From positions 4,944,468-5,008,467 of the forward strand of contig NZ_CP074372.1 in the NCBI RefSeq assembly GCF_018362995.1: a stretch of DNA of 64,000 nt. Reading direction: 5' to 3'. Under the pieces are notes generated by a model. That model was not told the DNA's origin. It did no database searches and saw only the letters and a program-made list of their open reading frames with translations. Position numbers and translations under genes: made by a program. Positions 36,932 through 45,371 of this stretch are shown piece after piece. Source of the DNA: Chryseobacterium indologenes (GTDB lineage Bacteria > Bacteroidota > Bacteroidia > Flavobacteriales > Weeksellaceae). Each line of letters starts with the position of its first letter. Position 1 is the first letter of the stretch.

Positions 36932-37501
36932 ATGAAAAACAACTCGTCCTTAAAAGGCTTACTTATTGCAGCTGTGGCGTTTATCGTTGCCTTTGGGATC
37001 TACTTCCTTTTTTTAGCCAAGAAGAATTATTATGTTGTAGATAATCCTACCCCGAATACGTATTACTTTAAGATCAATAACGGATCTGAAGGAATCATCT
37101 CTGCCGGGCAGTATGTGCATGTGGATTTGAATAAAGGGAAAAACTCTATTCAGGTTTTTGATCAGAACAAAAAAATGCTGTATGATTCGGCATTTGAAGT
37201 GAATAAGCTTCGTGGTCTGATTAATATTACCCATCAGGATTACTATGTGAATGATCAGTATTACGGATACAATCTTAAAAAAGATTCGTTGCTGGCCAAC
37301 CTTGATAAAACGGTCATTGACGGAAAGGATTATTACGGAGGAGCCAGACGCTTCAATAAGCTTTACACAGAAGATTTTTATTACAATGTGGATGAAGATT
37401 ATGACAAAGTGATCAAGAATATCCAGAAAGTGGAATCCCGATCTAAAATCTTCAGAAAGCAGGATTACCTAAATTATTATAAAGAATATTACAAGTTTTA
37501 A
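36932..37501 (+). CDS. hypothetical membrane-anchored protein upstream of menaquinone methyltransferase
   Basis: This 189-residue protein has one N-terminal transmembrane anchor (LLIAAVAFIVAFGIYFLFLA) and a periplasmic part of unknown fold rich in Tyr, Asn and Lys (NPTPNTYYFKINNGSEG, then DYYVNDQYYGYNLKKD). No family is recognised. It heads a likely operon with ubiE/menG (3-base gap) and porT (3-base gap), so its expression is linked to quinone synthesis and type IX secretion. Confidence 0.7.
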   Translation: MKNNSSLKGLLIAAVAFIVAFGIYFLFLAKKNYYVVDNPTPNTYYFKINNGSEGIISAGQYVHVDLNKGKNSIQVFDQNKKMLYDSAFEVNKLRGLINITHQDYYVNDQYYGYNLKKDSLLANLDKTVIDGKDYYGGARRFNKLYTEDFYYNVDEDYDKVIKNIQKVESRSKIFRKQDYLNYYKEYYKF

Positions 37502-37504
37502 GTT

Positions 37505-38236
37505 TTGACAAAAGATATCACCAAAGTTACTCCCTACAATTCAGAGGCTACGAAAAAAAGCCAGGTAGAGGATATGTTCGACAATATTGCACCGAAGTAT
37601 GACCTTCTGAACCATGTTTTATCCATGAAAATTGATGTTTTGTGGAGAAATAAACTGGTAAGATGGATGAAAAATGATAATCCGCAGGAAGTGCTGGATG
37701 TGGCTACAGGAACGGGAGATCTGGCAATTACTATTGAAAAAGGAACCGGTTCTAAAGTAGTTGGATTAGATTTATCACAACAAATGCTGAATGTTGGCGT
37801 TATTAAAATAAAAAAACTTAAATTAGACGGCAAAATTTCCATGCAAAAAGGGGATGCAGAAAATTTACCTTTCGAGGACAATAGATTTGATGCTGTTTCC
37901 GTTGCATTTGGAGTAAGGAATTTTGAAAACCTTCCCAAAGGTTTAGCAGAGTTAAGAAGAGTAGTTAAAGATAACAAAAGTGTTTATATACTGGAGTTTT
38001 CAAAGGTTGAGGGTTTCATGGGGCCATTTTATATGTTTTATTTCAAAAATATATTGCCTGCCATCGGCAGATTGGTTTCTAAGGATAATAGGGCGTATAC
38101 ATACCTTCCGGATTCTGTAAATGCTTTTCCTTTCGGGGAGAAGATGAAGCAAATTCTTTTAGATACGGGATTTAAGAAAGTTGAATATAAAAAATTAAGT
38201 TTAGGTATAGCCACAATTTATAAAGCAACAAAGTAA
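37505..38236 (+). CDS. ubiE: demethylmenaquinone methyltransferase
   Basis: It methylates demethylmenaquinone to menaquinone, the last step of menaquinone synthesis (also called menG). The 243-residue SAM methyltransferase has MFDNIAPKYDLLNHVLSM, the SAM loop VLDVATGTGDLAI, GDAENLPFEDNRFDAVSVAFGVRNF and AYTYLPDSVNAFP, all UbiE signatures. The start is TTG at 37505: an in-frame stop lies immediately upstream (37499-37501), and the next ATG would remove conserved residues. It is preceded after 3 bases by the membrane protein gene and followed after 3 bases by porT. Confidence 0.95.
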   Translation: MTKDITKVTPYNSEATKKSQVEDMFDNIAPKYDLLNHVLSMKIDVLWRNKLVRWMKNDNPQEVLDVATGTGDLAITIEKGTGSKVVGLDLSQQMLNVGVIKIKKLKLDGKISMQKGDAENLPFEDNRFDAVSVAFGVRNFENLPKGLAELRRVVKDNKSVYILEFSKVEGFMGPFYMFYFKNILPAIGRLVSKDNRAYTYLPDSVNAFPFGEKMKQILLDTGFKKVEYKKLSLGIATIYKATK

Positions 38237-38239
38237 CCT

Positions 38240-39022
38240 ATGAATAAATTTCTATTAAAAGCACTGGTTTTAACCTCAGTAAATGTTGCCGTTTTTGCAA
38301 ACGCGCAATTCAGAACCCGAAACAGAATGGATAAGTTGGAAGATTTCGACGAGCAGAAATTCAGTTGGGGGTTTTATTTGAACGGGAACAGACTGGATTA
38401 CCGCATTGTTTTGCATCCGAAATATGGGATGAATGATAATGAAAACCTTGTTACCTCCAAGGAAAGTTATAGCTTCGGTGCCGGGCTTATTGCAAAATGG
38501 AGACTGAATGATTATCTTGATGTAAGGATAGAACCAGGTTTACAGTTTGCACAAAGACAGTTGACTTTTAATACTCAATCCAATGACATTTATGCAGGCG
38601 GTTCTTTGACCAATCCTCCTTTTATGCCATTCCCTTTACAGGAAAAGGATAAAGTAAGAGAAATTAAATCTACATTAATTGACGTTCCTGTAATGCTGGA
38701 ACTTCACGGACAAAGATGGTACAATTCAAGACCTTACATTGCTGCTGGGGTAAACTATGTTGTAAACCTTCAGTCTAACTCAACTTCCACAGATGATAAC
38801 ATGCAGGGAATCTACAGATCAACGACTCACAACTTTGCATGGTCTGCAGAAATGGGGATCCAGTTTTATTTCAACAAATTTAAACTGACTCCTGCTGTAA
38901 GAGGAACATTCTTCATGAACAATGAGAAAGTGGCTGATAACGCTACTACACCTCCTTACTGGGCTTCTGCGATTTCTACATTACAGACAAGAGCTGTAAT
39001 GTTTGTTCTGAAATTTGAATAA
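38240..39022 (+). CDS. porT: PorT-like outer membrane protein of type IX secretion
   Basis: This 260-residue exported beta-barrel protein of the PorT/SprT type is needed for type IX secretion in Porphyromonas and Flavobacterium. The signal peptide ends FANAQ. Next comes FRTRNRMDKLEDFDEQKFSWGFYLN, then barrel strands (GAGLIAKWRLNDYLDVRIEPGLQF, VPVMLELHGQRWYNSRPYIAAGV, and a C-terminal FVLKFE ending in an aromatic-containing strand). Location directly after ubiE is the arrangement I know from other flavobacteria. A terminator follows. Confidence 0.88.
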   Translation: MNKFLLKALVLTSVNVAVFANAQFRTRNRMDKLEDFDEQKFSWGFYLNGNRLDYRIVLHPKYGMNDNENLVTSKESYSFGAGLIAKWRLNDYLDVRIEPGLQFAQRQLTFNTQSNDIYAGGSLTNPPFMPFPLQEKDKVREIKSTLIDVPVMLELHGQRWYNSRPYIAAGVNYVVNLQSNSTSTDDNMQGIYRSTTHNFAWSAEMGIQFYFNKFKLTPAVRGTFFMNNEKVADNATTPPYWASAISTLQTRAVMFVLKFE

Positions 39023-39047
39023 AAAATATTTCATTGAAAAATAGACC

Positions 39048-39073
39048 GGAGGTGCATTAGCACCTCCTTTTTT
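39048..39073 (+). terminator. terminator of the ubiE-porT operon
   Basis: GGAGGTGC and GCACCTCC form a perfect 8-bp GC-rich stem around ATTA, then TTTTTT. Confidence 0.9.
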
Positions 39074-39104
39074 GTTGTTATATCAAAATATAGAGTGTTT
39101 TATT

Positions 39105-39134
39105 TTTGTTAGTGTTATTATTTTTTTATTTTTG
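39105..39134 (+). promoter_or_regulatory. promoter of the coiled-coil gene and zapA
   Basis: TTTG (39105-39108), an 18-base spacer and TATTTTTG (39127-39134) match the Bacteroidota pattern. It lies 27 bases before the proposed ATG at 39162, which supports that start. Confidence 0.55.
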
Positions 39135-39161
39135 CTTTTAGTTAGAATATACAAACCTGAA

Positions 39162-39464
39162 ATGCTTCAAGATTTAGAAAACAATTTTTCAGAATTAGAG
39201 AGAAAGATTTCGACTCTGCAAAAGAACTATAAAAATCTTACGGAAAATTTAAAAGAATTAAGTATTGAGCATGAAGAGTTGAAGAAGAAGTATGATGAGG
39301 AGAGAAGAAAGAATCAGGTATTAGCAGAAGAACAAAAAAATATAAAACTTTATTCAGCAATATCAGGAAATCCTGAACACAATAGATTAATGAAAAACCA
39401 TATCAACAGATTGGTGAAAGAAATTGATTTCTGTATTGCTCAGCTTCAAAACAGTGGATTATAA
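39162..39464 (+). CDS. coiled-coil protein upstream of zapA
   Basis: The ~100-residue protein is almost entirely one coiled coil (LENNFSELERKISTLQKNYK, then NLKELSIEHEELKKKYDEER), ending in a short helical tail with NHINRLVKEIDFCIAQLQNSGL. The longer frame from 39072 adds a hydrophobic stretch encoded by the promoter region, so I take the internal ATG. The stop overlaps the zapA ATG (TAATG). By context and form it may act with ZapA at the division ring, much as ZapB does in enterobacteria, but that is inference. Confidence 0.75.
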   Translation: MLQDLENNFSELERKISTLQKNYKNLTENLKELSIEHEELKKKYDEERRKNQVLAEEQKNIKLYSAISGNPEHNRLMKNHINRLVKEIDFCIAQLQNSGL

Positions 39465-39751
39465 TGGAGATAAGGAGAATAACCGTCAACATTGCAGGAA
39501 GAGTGTATCCGCTGAACGTACCGGCAGCAGAGGAAGAAACTTTGCGTAAAGTAGGGAAGCAGATCGAGAATATGATTAAAGATTTTGAACAGAACTTCGA
39601 TGTAAGAGATAAACAGGATGCTCTGGCTATGTGTGCCCTTAAACTGGGAACCAATGCAGAAGTAGTTTCTCTTAACTACGAAAAAAATATTAATTCTACC
39701 AACGAGAGATTAGTTCAGATTAATCAGTCGTTGAATGAAATCGGGAAATAG
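39464..39751 (+). CDS. zapA: cell division protein ZapA
   Basis: This 95-residue FtsZ-ring-associated protein promotes FtsZ filament bundling. The N-terminal domain starts MEIRRITVNIAGRVYPLNVPA and continues EEETLRKVGKQIENMIKDFEQ. A C-terminal coiled coil follows DKQDALAMCALKLGTNAEV. This matches the ZapA family in length and layout. It is translationally coupled to the coiled-coil gene and followed by a 6S-like RNA, the same neighbour as in proteobacteria. Confidence 0.92.
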   Translation: MEIRRITVNIAGRVYPLNVPAAEEETLRKVGKQIENMIKDFEQNFDVRDKQDALAMCALKLGTNAEVVSLNYEKNINSTNERLVQINQSLNEIGK

Positions 39752-39774
39752 ATTTTTTTTCCTGAAAAATTACT

Positions 39775-39944
39775 GCCTACAATAATTCTAACACATTAAA
39801 GGTAAACTCAACGCTAAACAATTACCGAACAAATGTCCATCGAATGGCGTGCCGGATTTCCGGATTACAGACAATGGAAATCAGTTCAAATCGTGTTGAT
39901 TAGGAGTTTACTCTCAATCTCTGGATTATTGTAGGCTTTTTTAT
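39775..39944 (+). ncRNA. ssrS: 6S-like RNA (ssrS)
   Basis: A closing stem of 12 perfect base pairs joins GCCTACAATAAT (39775-39786) and ATTATTGTAGGC (39925-39936), directly followed by TTTTTTATTT. A second pairing TAAACTC/GAGTTTA lies inside, then an open central region and a terminal hairpin around GCCGGATTTCCGG. One long rod with an internal bubble, ~165 nt in length, directly after zapA is what is expected of 6S RNA, which binds RNA polymerase holoenzyme. I recognise it by form and context, not by alignment. Confidence 0.72.
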
Positions 39945-39979
39945 TTGGATATGAAGACAATTAAAACTCAATATATATT

Positions 39980-41548
39980 ATGACAACAGCCATTATAGCC
40001 GGCGTTATTTGCTTAGTTATTGGGGCAATCATAGGGATGTTTTTCTCTAAAAGCTCATTGAATACTAAGGCAAAATTTATCATAGATGATGCAACAAAAA
40101 ATGCCGAAAACCTTATAGAAAAAGCTACCGTACAAGCTGAATCCATAAAGAAAGAAAAAAACCTTCAGGCAAAAGAAAAATTCCTGGAACTGAAATCTCA
40201 GCATGATGCAGACATTCAGTCCCGTGAAAAGAAAATGCAGGAAGTTGAAAAGAGAACGAAAGACAAAGAGCATAAGCTGAATGATGAACTTAGCAAGACC
40301 GGAAAACTTGAAAAAGATTTGGACAAGCAGATTGCAGATTATGCTAAGAAGAACGAAATCCTTGAAAGAAAACAGCAGGAATTAGATATAGCTACTGCCA
40401 AGAAAGTAGAAATACTTGAAAAAATCTCTAATTATACTGCAGAGGAAGCTAAAGCAGAATTGGTAGAAACCATGAGAGCTGAGGCAAAAACAAGAGCACA
40501 GGCACATGTTCAGAGCATCATGGAAGAAGCTCAGCTGAATGCGAAAAACGAAGCAAGAAAAATCGTTATTCAGACTATTCAGAGAATTGGAACTGAGCAG
40601 GCTATTGAAAATTCAGTATCCGTTTTCAACATCGAGTCTGATGAAGTAAAAGGTAGAATTATCGGTAGAGAAGGTAGAAATATCCGTGCTCTAGAAGCTG
40701 TAACAGGAGTTGAAATCATCGTTGATGATACTCCGGAAGCTATTCTTCTTTCATGCTTTGACCCTGTGAGAAGAGAGATTGCAAGACTATCCCTTCACAG
40801 ATTGGTTACTGATGGTAGAATTCACCCGGCAAGAATTGAAGAAGTCGTTGAAAAAACCAGAAAACAAATTGAAGAGGAAATCATTGAAGTAGGTAAGAGA
40901 ACGATCATTGATTTAGGAATCCACGGATTACACCCTGAATTGATTAAAATCGTAGGTAGAATGAAATACCGTTCTTCTTACGGACAAAACTTACTACAGC
41001 ACTCAAGAGAAGTGGCTAACATTGCTGCAACTATGGCTGCTGAATTAGGATTAAACGTAAAATTAGCCAAAAGAGCAGGTCTTTTACACGATATCGGTAA
41101 AGTTCCAGAGCAGGAATCAGAATTACCACACGCACTTTTAGGAATGCAGTGGGCTGAGAAATATGGTGAAAACCCTGAAGTAGTGAACGCTATCGGAGCT
41201 CACCACGACGAGATTGAAATGAAGTCATTACTATCTCCGATCATTCAGGTTGCCGATGCAATTTCAGGAGCAAGACCGGGAGCTAGAAGACAGGTATTGG
41301 AATCGTATATCCAGAGATTGAAAGACCTTGAATCTGCAGCACTAAGCTTCGACGGAGTATCCAGCGCTTATGCAATCCAGGCTGGTAGAGAACTGAGAGT
41401 AATGGTAGAGAGCGGAAAAGTGAACGATGAAGTAGCTTCTCAACTTTCTTACGATATCTCTGAGAAAATTCAGAATGAACTGACTTATCCGGGACAGGTA
41501 AAAGTAACAGTAATCAGAGAAACGAGAGCTGTGAATATTGCCAGATAA
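39980..41548 (+). CDS. rny: ribonuclease Y
   Basis: This membrane-anchored endoribonuclease initiates mRNA decay. The 522-residue protein has an N-terminal anchor ([19 protein letters not shown]), a long coiled coil (~residues 30-205), a KH domain ([23 protein letters not shown]), and an HD phosphohydrolase domain with [21 protein letters not shown] and [10 protein letters not shown]. It ends ETRAVNIAR, the usual RNase Y terminus. The start is normal, 35 bases after the 6S-like RNA tail, and a terminator follows. Confidence 0.97.
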   Translation: MTTAIIAGVICLVIGAIIGMFFSKSSLNTKAKFIIDDATKNAENLIEKATVQAESIKKEKNLQAKEKFLELKSQHDADIQSREKKMQEVEKRTKDKEHKLNDELSKTGKLEKDLDKQIADYAKKNEILERKQQELDIATAKKVEILEKISNYTAEEAKAELVETMRAEAKTRAQAHVQSIMEEAQLNAKNEARKIVIQTIQRIGTEQAIENSVSVFNIESDEVKGRIIGREGRNIRALEAVTGVEIIVDDTPEAILLSCFDPVRREIARLSLHRLVTDGRIHPARIEEVVEKTRKQIEEEIIEVGKRTIIDLGIHGLHPELIKIVGRMKYRSSYGQNLLQHSREVANIAATMAAELGLNVKLAKRAGLLHDIGKVPEQESELPHALLGMQWAEKYGENPEVVNAIGAHHDEIEMKSLLSPIIQVADAISGARPGARRQVLESYIQRLKDLESAALSFDGVSSAYAIQAGRELRVMVESGKVNDEVASQLSYDISEKIQNELTYPGQVKVTVIRETRAVNIAR

Positions 41549-41570
41549 TAATCAGAAAAAGATATTTAAT

Positions 41571-41605
41571 AAAAACCTTTCAAGAAATTGAAAGGTTTTT
41601 TATTT
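41571..41605 (+). terminator. terminator of rny
   Basis: AAAAACCTTTC and GAAAGGTTTTT pair around a short loop, followed by a T run. Confidence 0.85.
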
Positions 41606-41621
41606 TTATCAAAACTTAAAA

Positions 41622-42863
41622 ATGCAAGAACTGTCCATGTCTTCAAAACTGAAGTACATTTTTTCAATTCCCGTTATTATTTCCGCCTTAGGCTATTTTG
41701 TAGATATTTATGACCTTCTTTTATTCGGGATCGTCAGAATACCAAGTTTAAAAGCGCTGGGACTCAATCCGGATGCTGACGGAACCTTTATTCTGAACTG
41801 TCAGATGGTGGGGCTTCTTATCGGAGGCGTTTTCTGGGGGATTTTCGGAGATAAAAAAGGAAGGCTTTCCGTACTCTTCGGATCTATTTTAGTGTATTCT
41901 CTGGCTAATATTGCCTGCGGGTTTCTTCCTTACTTTCCAAAAGAACATTTGGTGTGCCAATATGCCGGTTTGAGGTTTATCGCAGGTATTGGCCTCGCCG
42001 GAGAGCTTGGAGCGGGAATTACGCTGGTTTCTGAAAGTCTGCCGAAGAGTCTGAGAGCAATCGGAACCTCAGTGGTGGCTGGTTTTGGATTAATGGGAGC
42101 TGTAGTGGCTCAGCTTACGGTAGAACTGGCCGGTGGGTGGAATATCTCTTATATCATTGGCGGGATTATGGGAATTATGCTGCTGGTACTGAGAATAAGT
42201 GTATCCGAATCCGGAATTTATAAGAATATTGAGCATAAAAACGTTTCAAAAGGTAATTTTCTATCCTTTTTTACCAATAAAGACAGATTGATAAGATACT
42301 TAAAATGTATTGCCGTAGGATTACCTACATGGTACTGTATAGGGATTCTTGCCGTTTTAGCCAATCAGTTTGCCCCTGAATTAGGGATAAAAGAGATTAA
42401 CCCTGGAAAAGCAATTATGTGGGCTTATGTGGGGATCTCTGTCGGTGACCTGTTGAGTGGTTTTATTTCTCATGCTTTAAAATCCCGTAAAATGGCCATT
42501 TTTTACATGCTGATCTTTACCCTGATTGGAGTAGCCATCATGTTATTTGGGAATACCAACACGGAAACAAAATATTATCTGTTTTGTGTATGGTTGGGCT
42601 TCGGGACAGGTTATTGGGCTATGTTTGTGACCTTGGCGGCGGAACAGTTTGGAACCAATATCAGAAATACGGCAACAACAACGGTTCCCAATATGGTAAG
42701 AGGACTTGTACCAGTGATGATATTTGCTTTTGATTCTCTGAAAGGACATTTCCCCGTTGTGGAAAGTGCTGCTATAGTAGGAGTGGTAGTATTTGGACTT
42801 GCATTTTATTCCTCACTTACCATTTCCGAAACTCATGACAGAGACCTTGAATTTACAGAATAA
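41622..42863 (+). CDS. MFS transporter
   Basis: This 413-residue major facilitator has 12 predicted helices. The loop motif between helices 2 and 3 is GDKKGRLSVLFGS, preceded by GLLIGGVFWGIF. LRFIAGIGLAGELGAGITLVSES and SLRAIGTSVVAGFGLMGA match the sugar/metabolite-proton symporter group. The substrate is not evident. A second in-frame Met at residue 6 (MSSKL) is an alternative start. Monocistronic. Confidence 0.85.
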   Translation: MQELSMSSKLKYIFSIPVIISALGYFVDIYDLLLFGIVRIPSLKALGLNPDADGTFILNCQMVGLLIGGVFWGIFGDKKGRLSVLFGSILVYSLANIACGFLPYFPKEHLVCQYAGLRFIAGIGLAGELGAGITLVSESLPKSLRAIGTSVVAGFGLMGAVVAQLTVELAGGWNISYIIGGIMGIMLLVLRISVSESGIYKNIEHKNVSKGNFLSFFTNKDRLIRYLKCIAVGLPTWYCIGILAVLANQFAPELGIKEINPGKAIMWAYVGISVGDLLSGFISHALKSRKMAIFYMLIFTLIGVAIMLFGNTNTETKYYLFCVWLGFGTGYWAMFVTLAAEQFGTNIRNTATTTVPNMVRGLVPVMIFAFDSLKGHFPVVESAAIVGVVVFGLAFYSSLTISETHDRDLEFTE

Positions 42864-42959
42864 TCTGAACTGTTTAATAAATAAGCCTGTGCTATTCCTT
42901 GTTTTTAATATAATAATTGGTTTAAAATCAATAATTTATTAATTTTGTTCTGATTATTG

Positions 42960-42989
42960 TTGCGTATAATTAATATTTGTTTAACTTTG
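42960..42989 (+). promoter_or_regulatory. promoter of the first Cys-rich double-glycine peptide
   Basis: TTG (42960-42962), a 19-base spacer and TAACTTTG (42982-42989) match the Bacteroidota promoter consensus exactly in spacing. The peptide ATG is 41 bases further on. Confidence 0.65.
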
Positions 42990-43030
42990 GAAGGTAACTA
43001 AAACTATATTGTTTAATCAAACTAAATCTC

Positions 43031-43219
43031 ATGAACATTATGAAAAACGCTAAAAAATTAAGAAAACAAGACCTTAAGAATATCGTAGGAGGAGTAAGCG
43101 GAAATCCGGATTTATCTCTTTGCGGATGTAGCTGCTCTGGCTCTGTAACAGGACCTTGGTATTGTGTACAATATATAGCTTGTCCACAGGTCTATACTTG
43201 TGGTGAAGCCGCAATCTAA
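43031..43219 (+). CDS. bacteriocin-like double-glycine peptide with six-cysteine core
   Basis: The 62-residue precursor has a charged leader (MKNAKKLRKQDLKNIVGG, ending Gly20-Gly21) followed by a 41-residue core with Cys at core positions 10, 12, 14, 24, 30 and 36 (LCGCSCSG, YC, AC, TC). Such leaders are cut by C39 peptidase ABC exporters. Met1 or Met4 may be the start. There is no exporter, immunity or maturation gene beside it. It may be a bacteriocin, a signal, or a modified peptide; Flavobacteriia carry many such small genes of unknown role. Confidence 0.8.
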   Translation: MNIMKNAKKLRKQDLKNIVGGVSGNPDLSLCGCSCSGSVTGPWYCVQYIACPQVYTCGEAAI

Positions 43220-43300
43220 AGAAAATTATTTCAATACGAAATAAACATTTCCACATTTAATATGCAGAACCCTTTTGATATCAAAAGGGTTCTGCTCATT

Positions 43301-44236
43301 TTAATGGATAATATACAGAAGGCTGCCCACACTTATGGTAATCCACAGAAGTACAGCGGTGAGTAAAGGTTTTAATCCTATTGATTTCAGCGTTTGAAGA
43401 GAAAGGGTAGAACCAATGAAAAACAAGGTCAGATTCAGGCCGGATTTTGCTAAAACAGTTATAGAAGTACTGAAGCGGTCAAGAAACGGGAAATACGTAT
43501 TCAAAAGAATGGCTACAATAAAATAACCGATGAACCACGGAATTTTTATTTTTGAACCCTTACTTTTAAAAATGAACATTGTAATCAGGGAAATCGGAAT
43601 GATCCAAAGGGCACGTGCTAATTTAACAGTCGTTGCTATTTTCAGGGCTTCATCGCCATACTTGCTGGCTGCACCTACAACAGAGCTTGTGTCATGAATT
43701 CCCACTGCACACCAAAGCCCAAACTGTTCCTGTGAAAGATTCAGCAGATGTCCTATGGCAGGATAGACAAACAAAGCAATAGAATTTAGGGTAAAAACAA
43801 TCGCTAAGGCAAGAGAAATCTGTTTGGTGCTAGGTTTAATAATCGGAGATACTGCGGCAATAGCACTCCCTCCACAAATAGCTGTTCCTGCAGAAATAAG
43901 GTAAGAAAGAGGTCTTTCCAGCTTAAATATTTTGCCCAGAAAATAGCCTAATACCATTACTGTAACAATACTCACAACCGTTAACATCAAGCCTGTTTTT
44001 CCGGCGTGTAAAGCTTCATCCAGTTTCATCCCGAATCCAAGGCCCACAATTGAGATCTGCAAAAGTAAATGAATATAATGATGAAGATGTTTCTCAAAAG
44101 GATTTTCGATAAAAACAGCCAGGCCAAAACCTAAAACAAGGGCAATTGGTGAAGATACAAGAGGGGTAAGGCACAGAACTGCCAATACAATAAAAAATAC
44201 TTTTCGGGTCATTTCATTCTGAATGAAATCTTTCAT
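43301..44236 (-). CDS. YeiH-type putative sulfate/sulfite exporter
   Basis: This 311-residue, ten-helix membrane protein is of the PSE (UPF0324/YeiH) family. Marker segments are LLQISIVGLGFGMKLDEAL, SAGTAICGGSAIAAVSPII and FGLWCAVGIHDTSSVVGAASKYG. Family members are thought to export sulfate or organosulfur products. A LysR gene lies immediately upstream on the same strand, as with E. coli yeiE-yeiH, and a LysR-type operator precedes this gene. Confidence 0.88.
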   Translation of the reverse strand: MKDFIQNEMTRKVFFIVLAVLCLTPLVSSPIALVLGFGLAVFIENPFEKHLHHYIHLLLQISIVGLGFGMKLDEALHAGKTGLMLTVVSIVTVMVLGYFLGKIFKLERPLSYLISAGTAICGGSAIAAVSPIIKPSTKQISLALAIVFTLNSIALFVYPAIGHLLNLSQEQFGLWCAVGIHDTSSVVGAASKYGDEALKIATTVKLARALWIIPISLITMFIFKSKGSKIKIPWFIGYFIVAILLNTYFPFLDRFSTSITVLAKSGLNLTLFFIGSTLSLQTLKSIGLKPLLTAVLLWITISVGSLLYIIH

Positions 44237-44310
44237 AATGCGAACTTTTAAATTTGCATCAAAATTCCGGAAAATAGTATTACGAAATAAATTGTATTTT
44301 GTTATATTGG

Positions 44311-44325
44311 ATAACTAAAAGTTAT
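44311..44325. promoter_or_regulatory. candidate LysR operator (T-N11-A dyad)
   Basis: ATAACTAAAAGTTAT is a perfect dyad with the T-N11-A spacing of LysR-family sites. It lies 75 bases upstream of the YeiH-like gene and close to the end of the LysR gene. Confidence 0.55.
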
Positions 44326-44331
44326 ATCTTT

Positions 44332-44366
44332 GCTTATTGCTTATTGCTTATTGCTTATTGCTTATT
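44332..44366. repeat. heptamer array GCTTATT x5
   Basis: Five perfect copies lie between the LysR gene end and the YeiH-like promoter, followed by the decayed unit GCCTGTC. Confidence 0.9.
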
Positions 44367-44371
44367 GCCTG

Positions 44372-45247
44372 TCATTCTGCAAACCTCAGAAAAAGCTTAA
44401 TCAGTTCAGATTGCTCTCCTTTAGGCAGAATAAAATGGAAGTCTCTTTCAATGCTGAAGTTTTTAATATCAATGACGGTCAGGACGTTGTTTTTCAGTTC
44501 ATTCAGGATGGTGCTGATCGAAAGAAATGCCATACATTCCGAGTGGAGAAGATAGTTCTTGATACTTTCACTGCTTCCCAGCTGCATGATGATATTCAGT
44601 TCATGGATATTGATTTCTTTTTCTTTAAGCCTGTTTTGTATAAACTCAAGAGTCCCCGAACCCTGTTCTCTGAAGATCAGATCCAGATGATAGAGATCTT
44701 TTAAGTTTAAGGTTTTATGAGCAAGTGGGTGATCTGATTTCGCTGCCAGAACAATTTCATCAGGTTTAAAAGTCTTATATTCAAAATAAGAAGACTGTGA
44801 TTCCCCTTCAATGATTCCCAGATCAATTTTTTCTTCTTTTAAAAGGGCAGAAATAGCTTCCGTATTTCCAGTAAGAAGCTCAATCTTAATATCTTTATAA
44901 TATGTATTAAATTTCGCTAAAATTTCAGGTAAAATATACTGCGCAACGGTTGTACTCGCCCCGATAATCAGTTTTCCCTTATGCTGCTGATTGATCTGGC
45001 TTATCTCAAATTCCATGTCGCGGTAGATATTTCTGATCTTTTCTGCATGCTCATACAGAATCTTTCCGCTTTGAGTCAGCTGGATAGAAGTTCCTTTACG
45101 GTCAAACAGCTTGGCGCCTATCTGAGTTTCAATCTCTTTAATGTGTTTAGTGACAGCGGGTTGTGAAATATGAAGCTCTTCTGAAGCCTTAGTGAAACTT
45201 AATCGGGAAGCTACCGTATGGAAAACTTTTAATCTGTAATCGAACAT
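44372..45247 (-). CDS. LysR-family regulator beside the YeiH-like exporter
   Basis: This 291-residue LysR-type regulator has an N-terminal winged helix with FDYRLKVFHTVASRLSFTKA and SEELHISQPAVTKHIKEIE (recognition helix), then a periplasmic-binding-like effector domain (KLIIGASTTVAQYILPEILA; DLGIIEGESQS; LIFREQGSGTLEFIQNRL). This pattern resembles the CysB/YeiE group, which respond to sulfur metabolites. By context it probably controls the exporter gene through the dyad at 44311-44325. It is separated from that gene by the GCTTATT array. Confidence 0.9.
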   Translation of the reverse strand: MFDYRLKVFHTVASRLSFTKASEELHISQPAVTKHIKEIETQIGAKLFDRKGTSIQLTQSGKILYEHAEKIRNIYRDMEFEISQINQQHKGKLIIGASTTVAQYILPEILAKFNTYYKDIKIELLTGNTEAISALLKEEKIDLGIIEGESQSSYFEYKTFKPDEIVLAAKSDHPLAHKTLNLKDLYHLDLIFREQGSGTLEFIQNRLKEKEINIHELNIIMQLGSSESIKNYLLHSECMAFLSISTILNELKNNVLTVIDIKNFSIERDFHFILPKGEQSELIKLFLRFAE

Positions 45248-45275
45248 GGGGTAAAATTACGAATTATTGTTGGAA

Positions 45276-45362
45276 GTGGCGAGAGGGTACGGGATGCGGG
45301 TTTCGGGGGTTCGAGTTTAAAGTTTAACGTTTAACGTTTTGGGTAACTAGTAATGGGCAACC
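45276..45362. repeat. degenerate heptamer tract between the LysR and CLC genes
   Basis: In 7-base steps: GTGGCGA, GAGGGTA, CGGGATG, CGGGTTT, CGGGGGT, TCGAGTT, TAAAGTT, TAACGTT, TAACGTT, TTGGGTA. It has no open frame and no T-tract terminator. Confidence 0.75.
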
Positions 45363-45371
45363 AAAAACAAT

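Noticed and set aside
36932..37044. TTG start of ubiE as a sequencing error
   Set aside because: An in-frame stop lies directly before it and conserved residues begin right after, so TTG initiation is the simplest reading.
44330..44704. Plus-strand ORFs over the GCTTATT array (LLIAYCLLLIAYC)
   Set aside because: The repeated peptide comes from translating the heptamer array, and the rest is antisense to the LysR gene.
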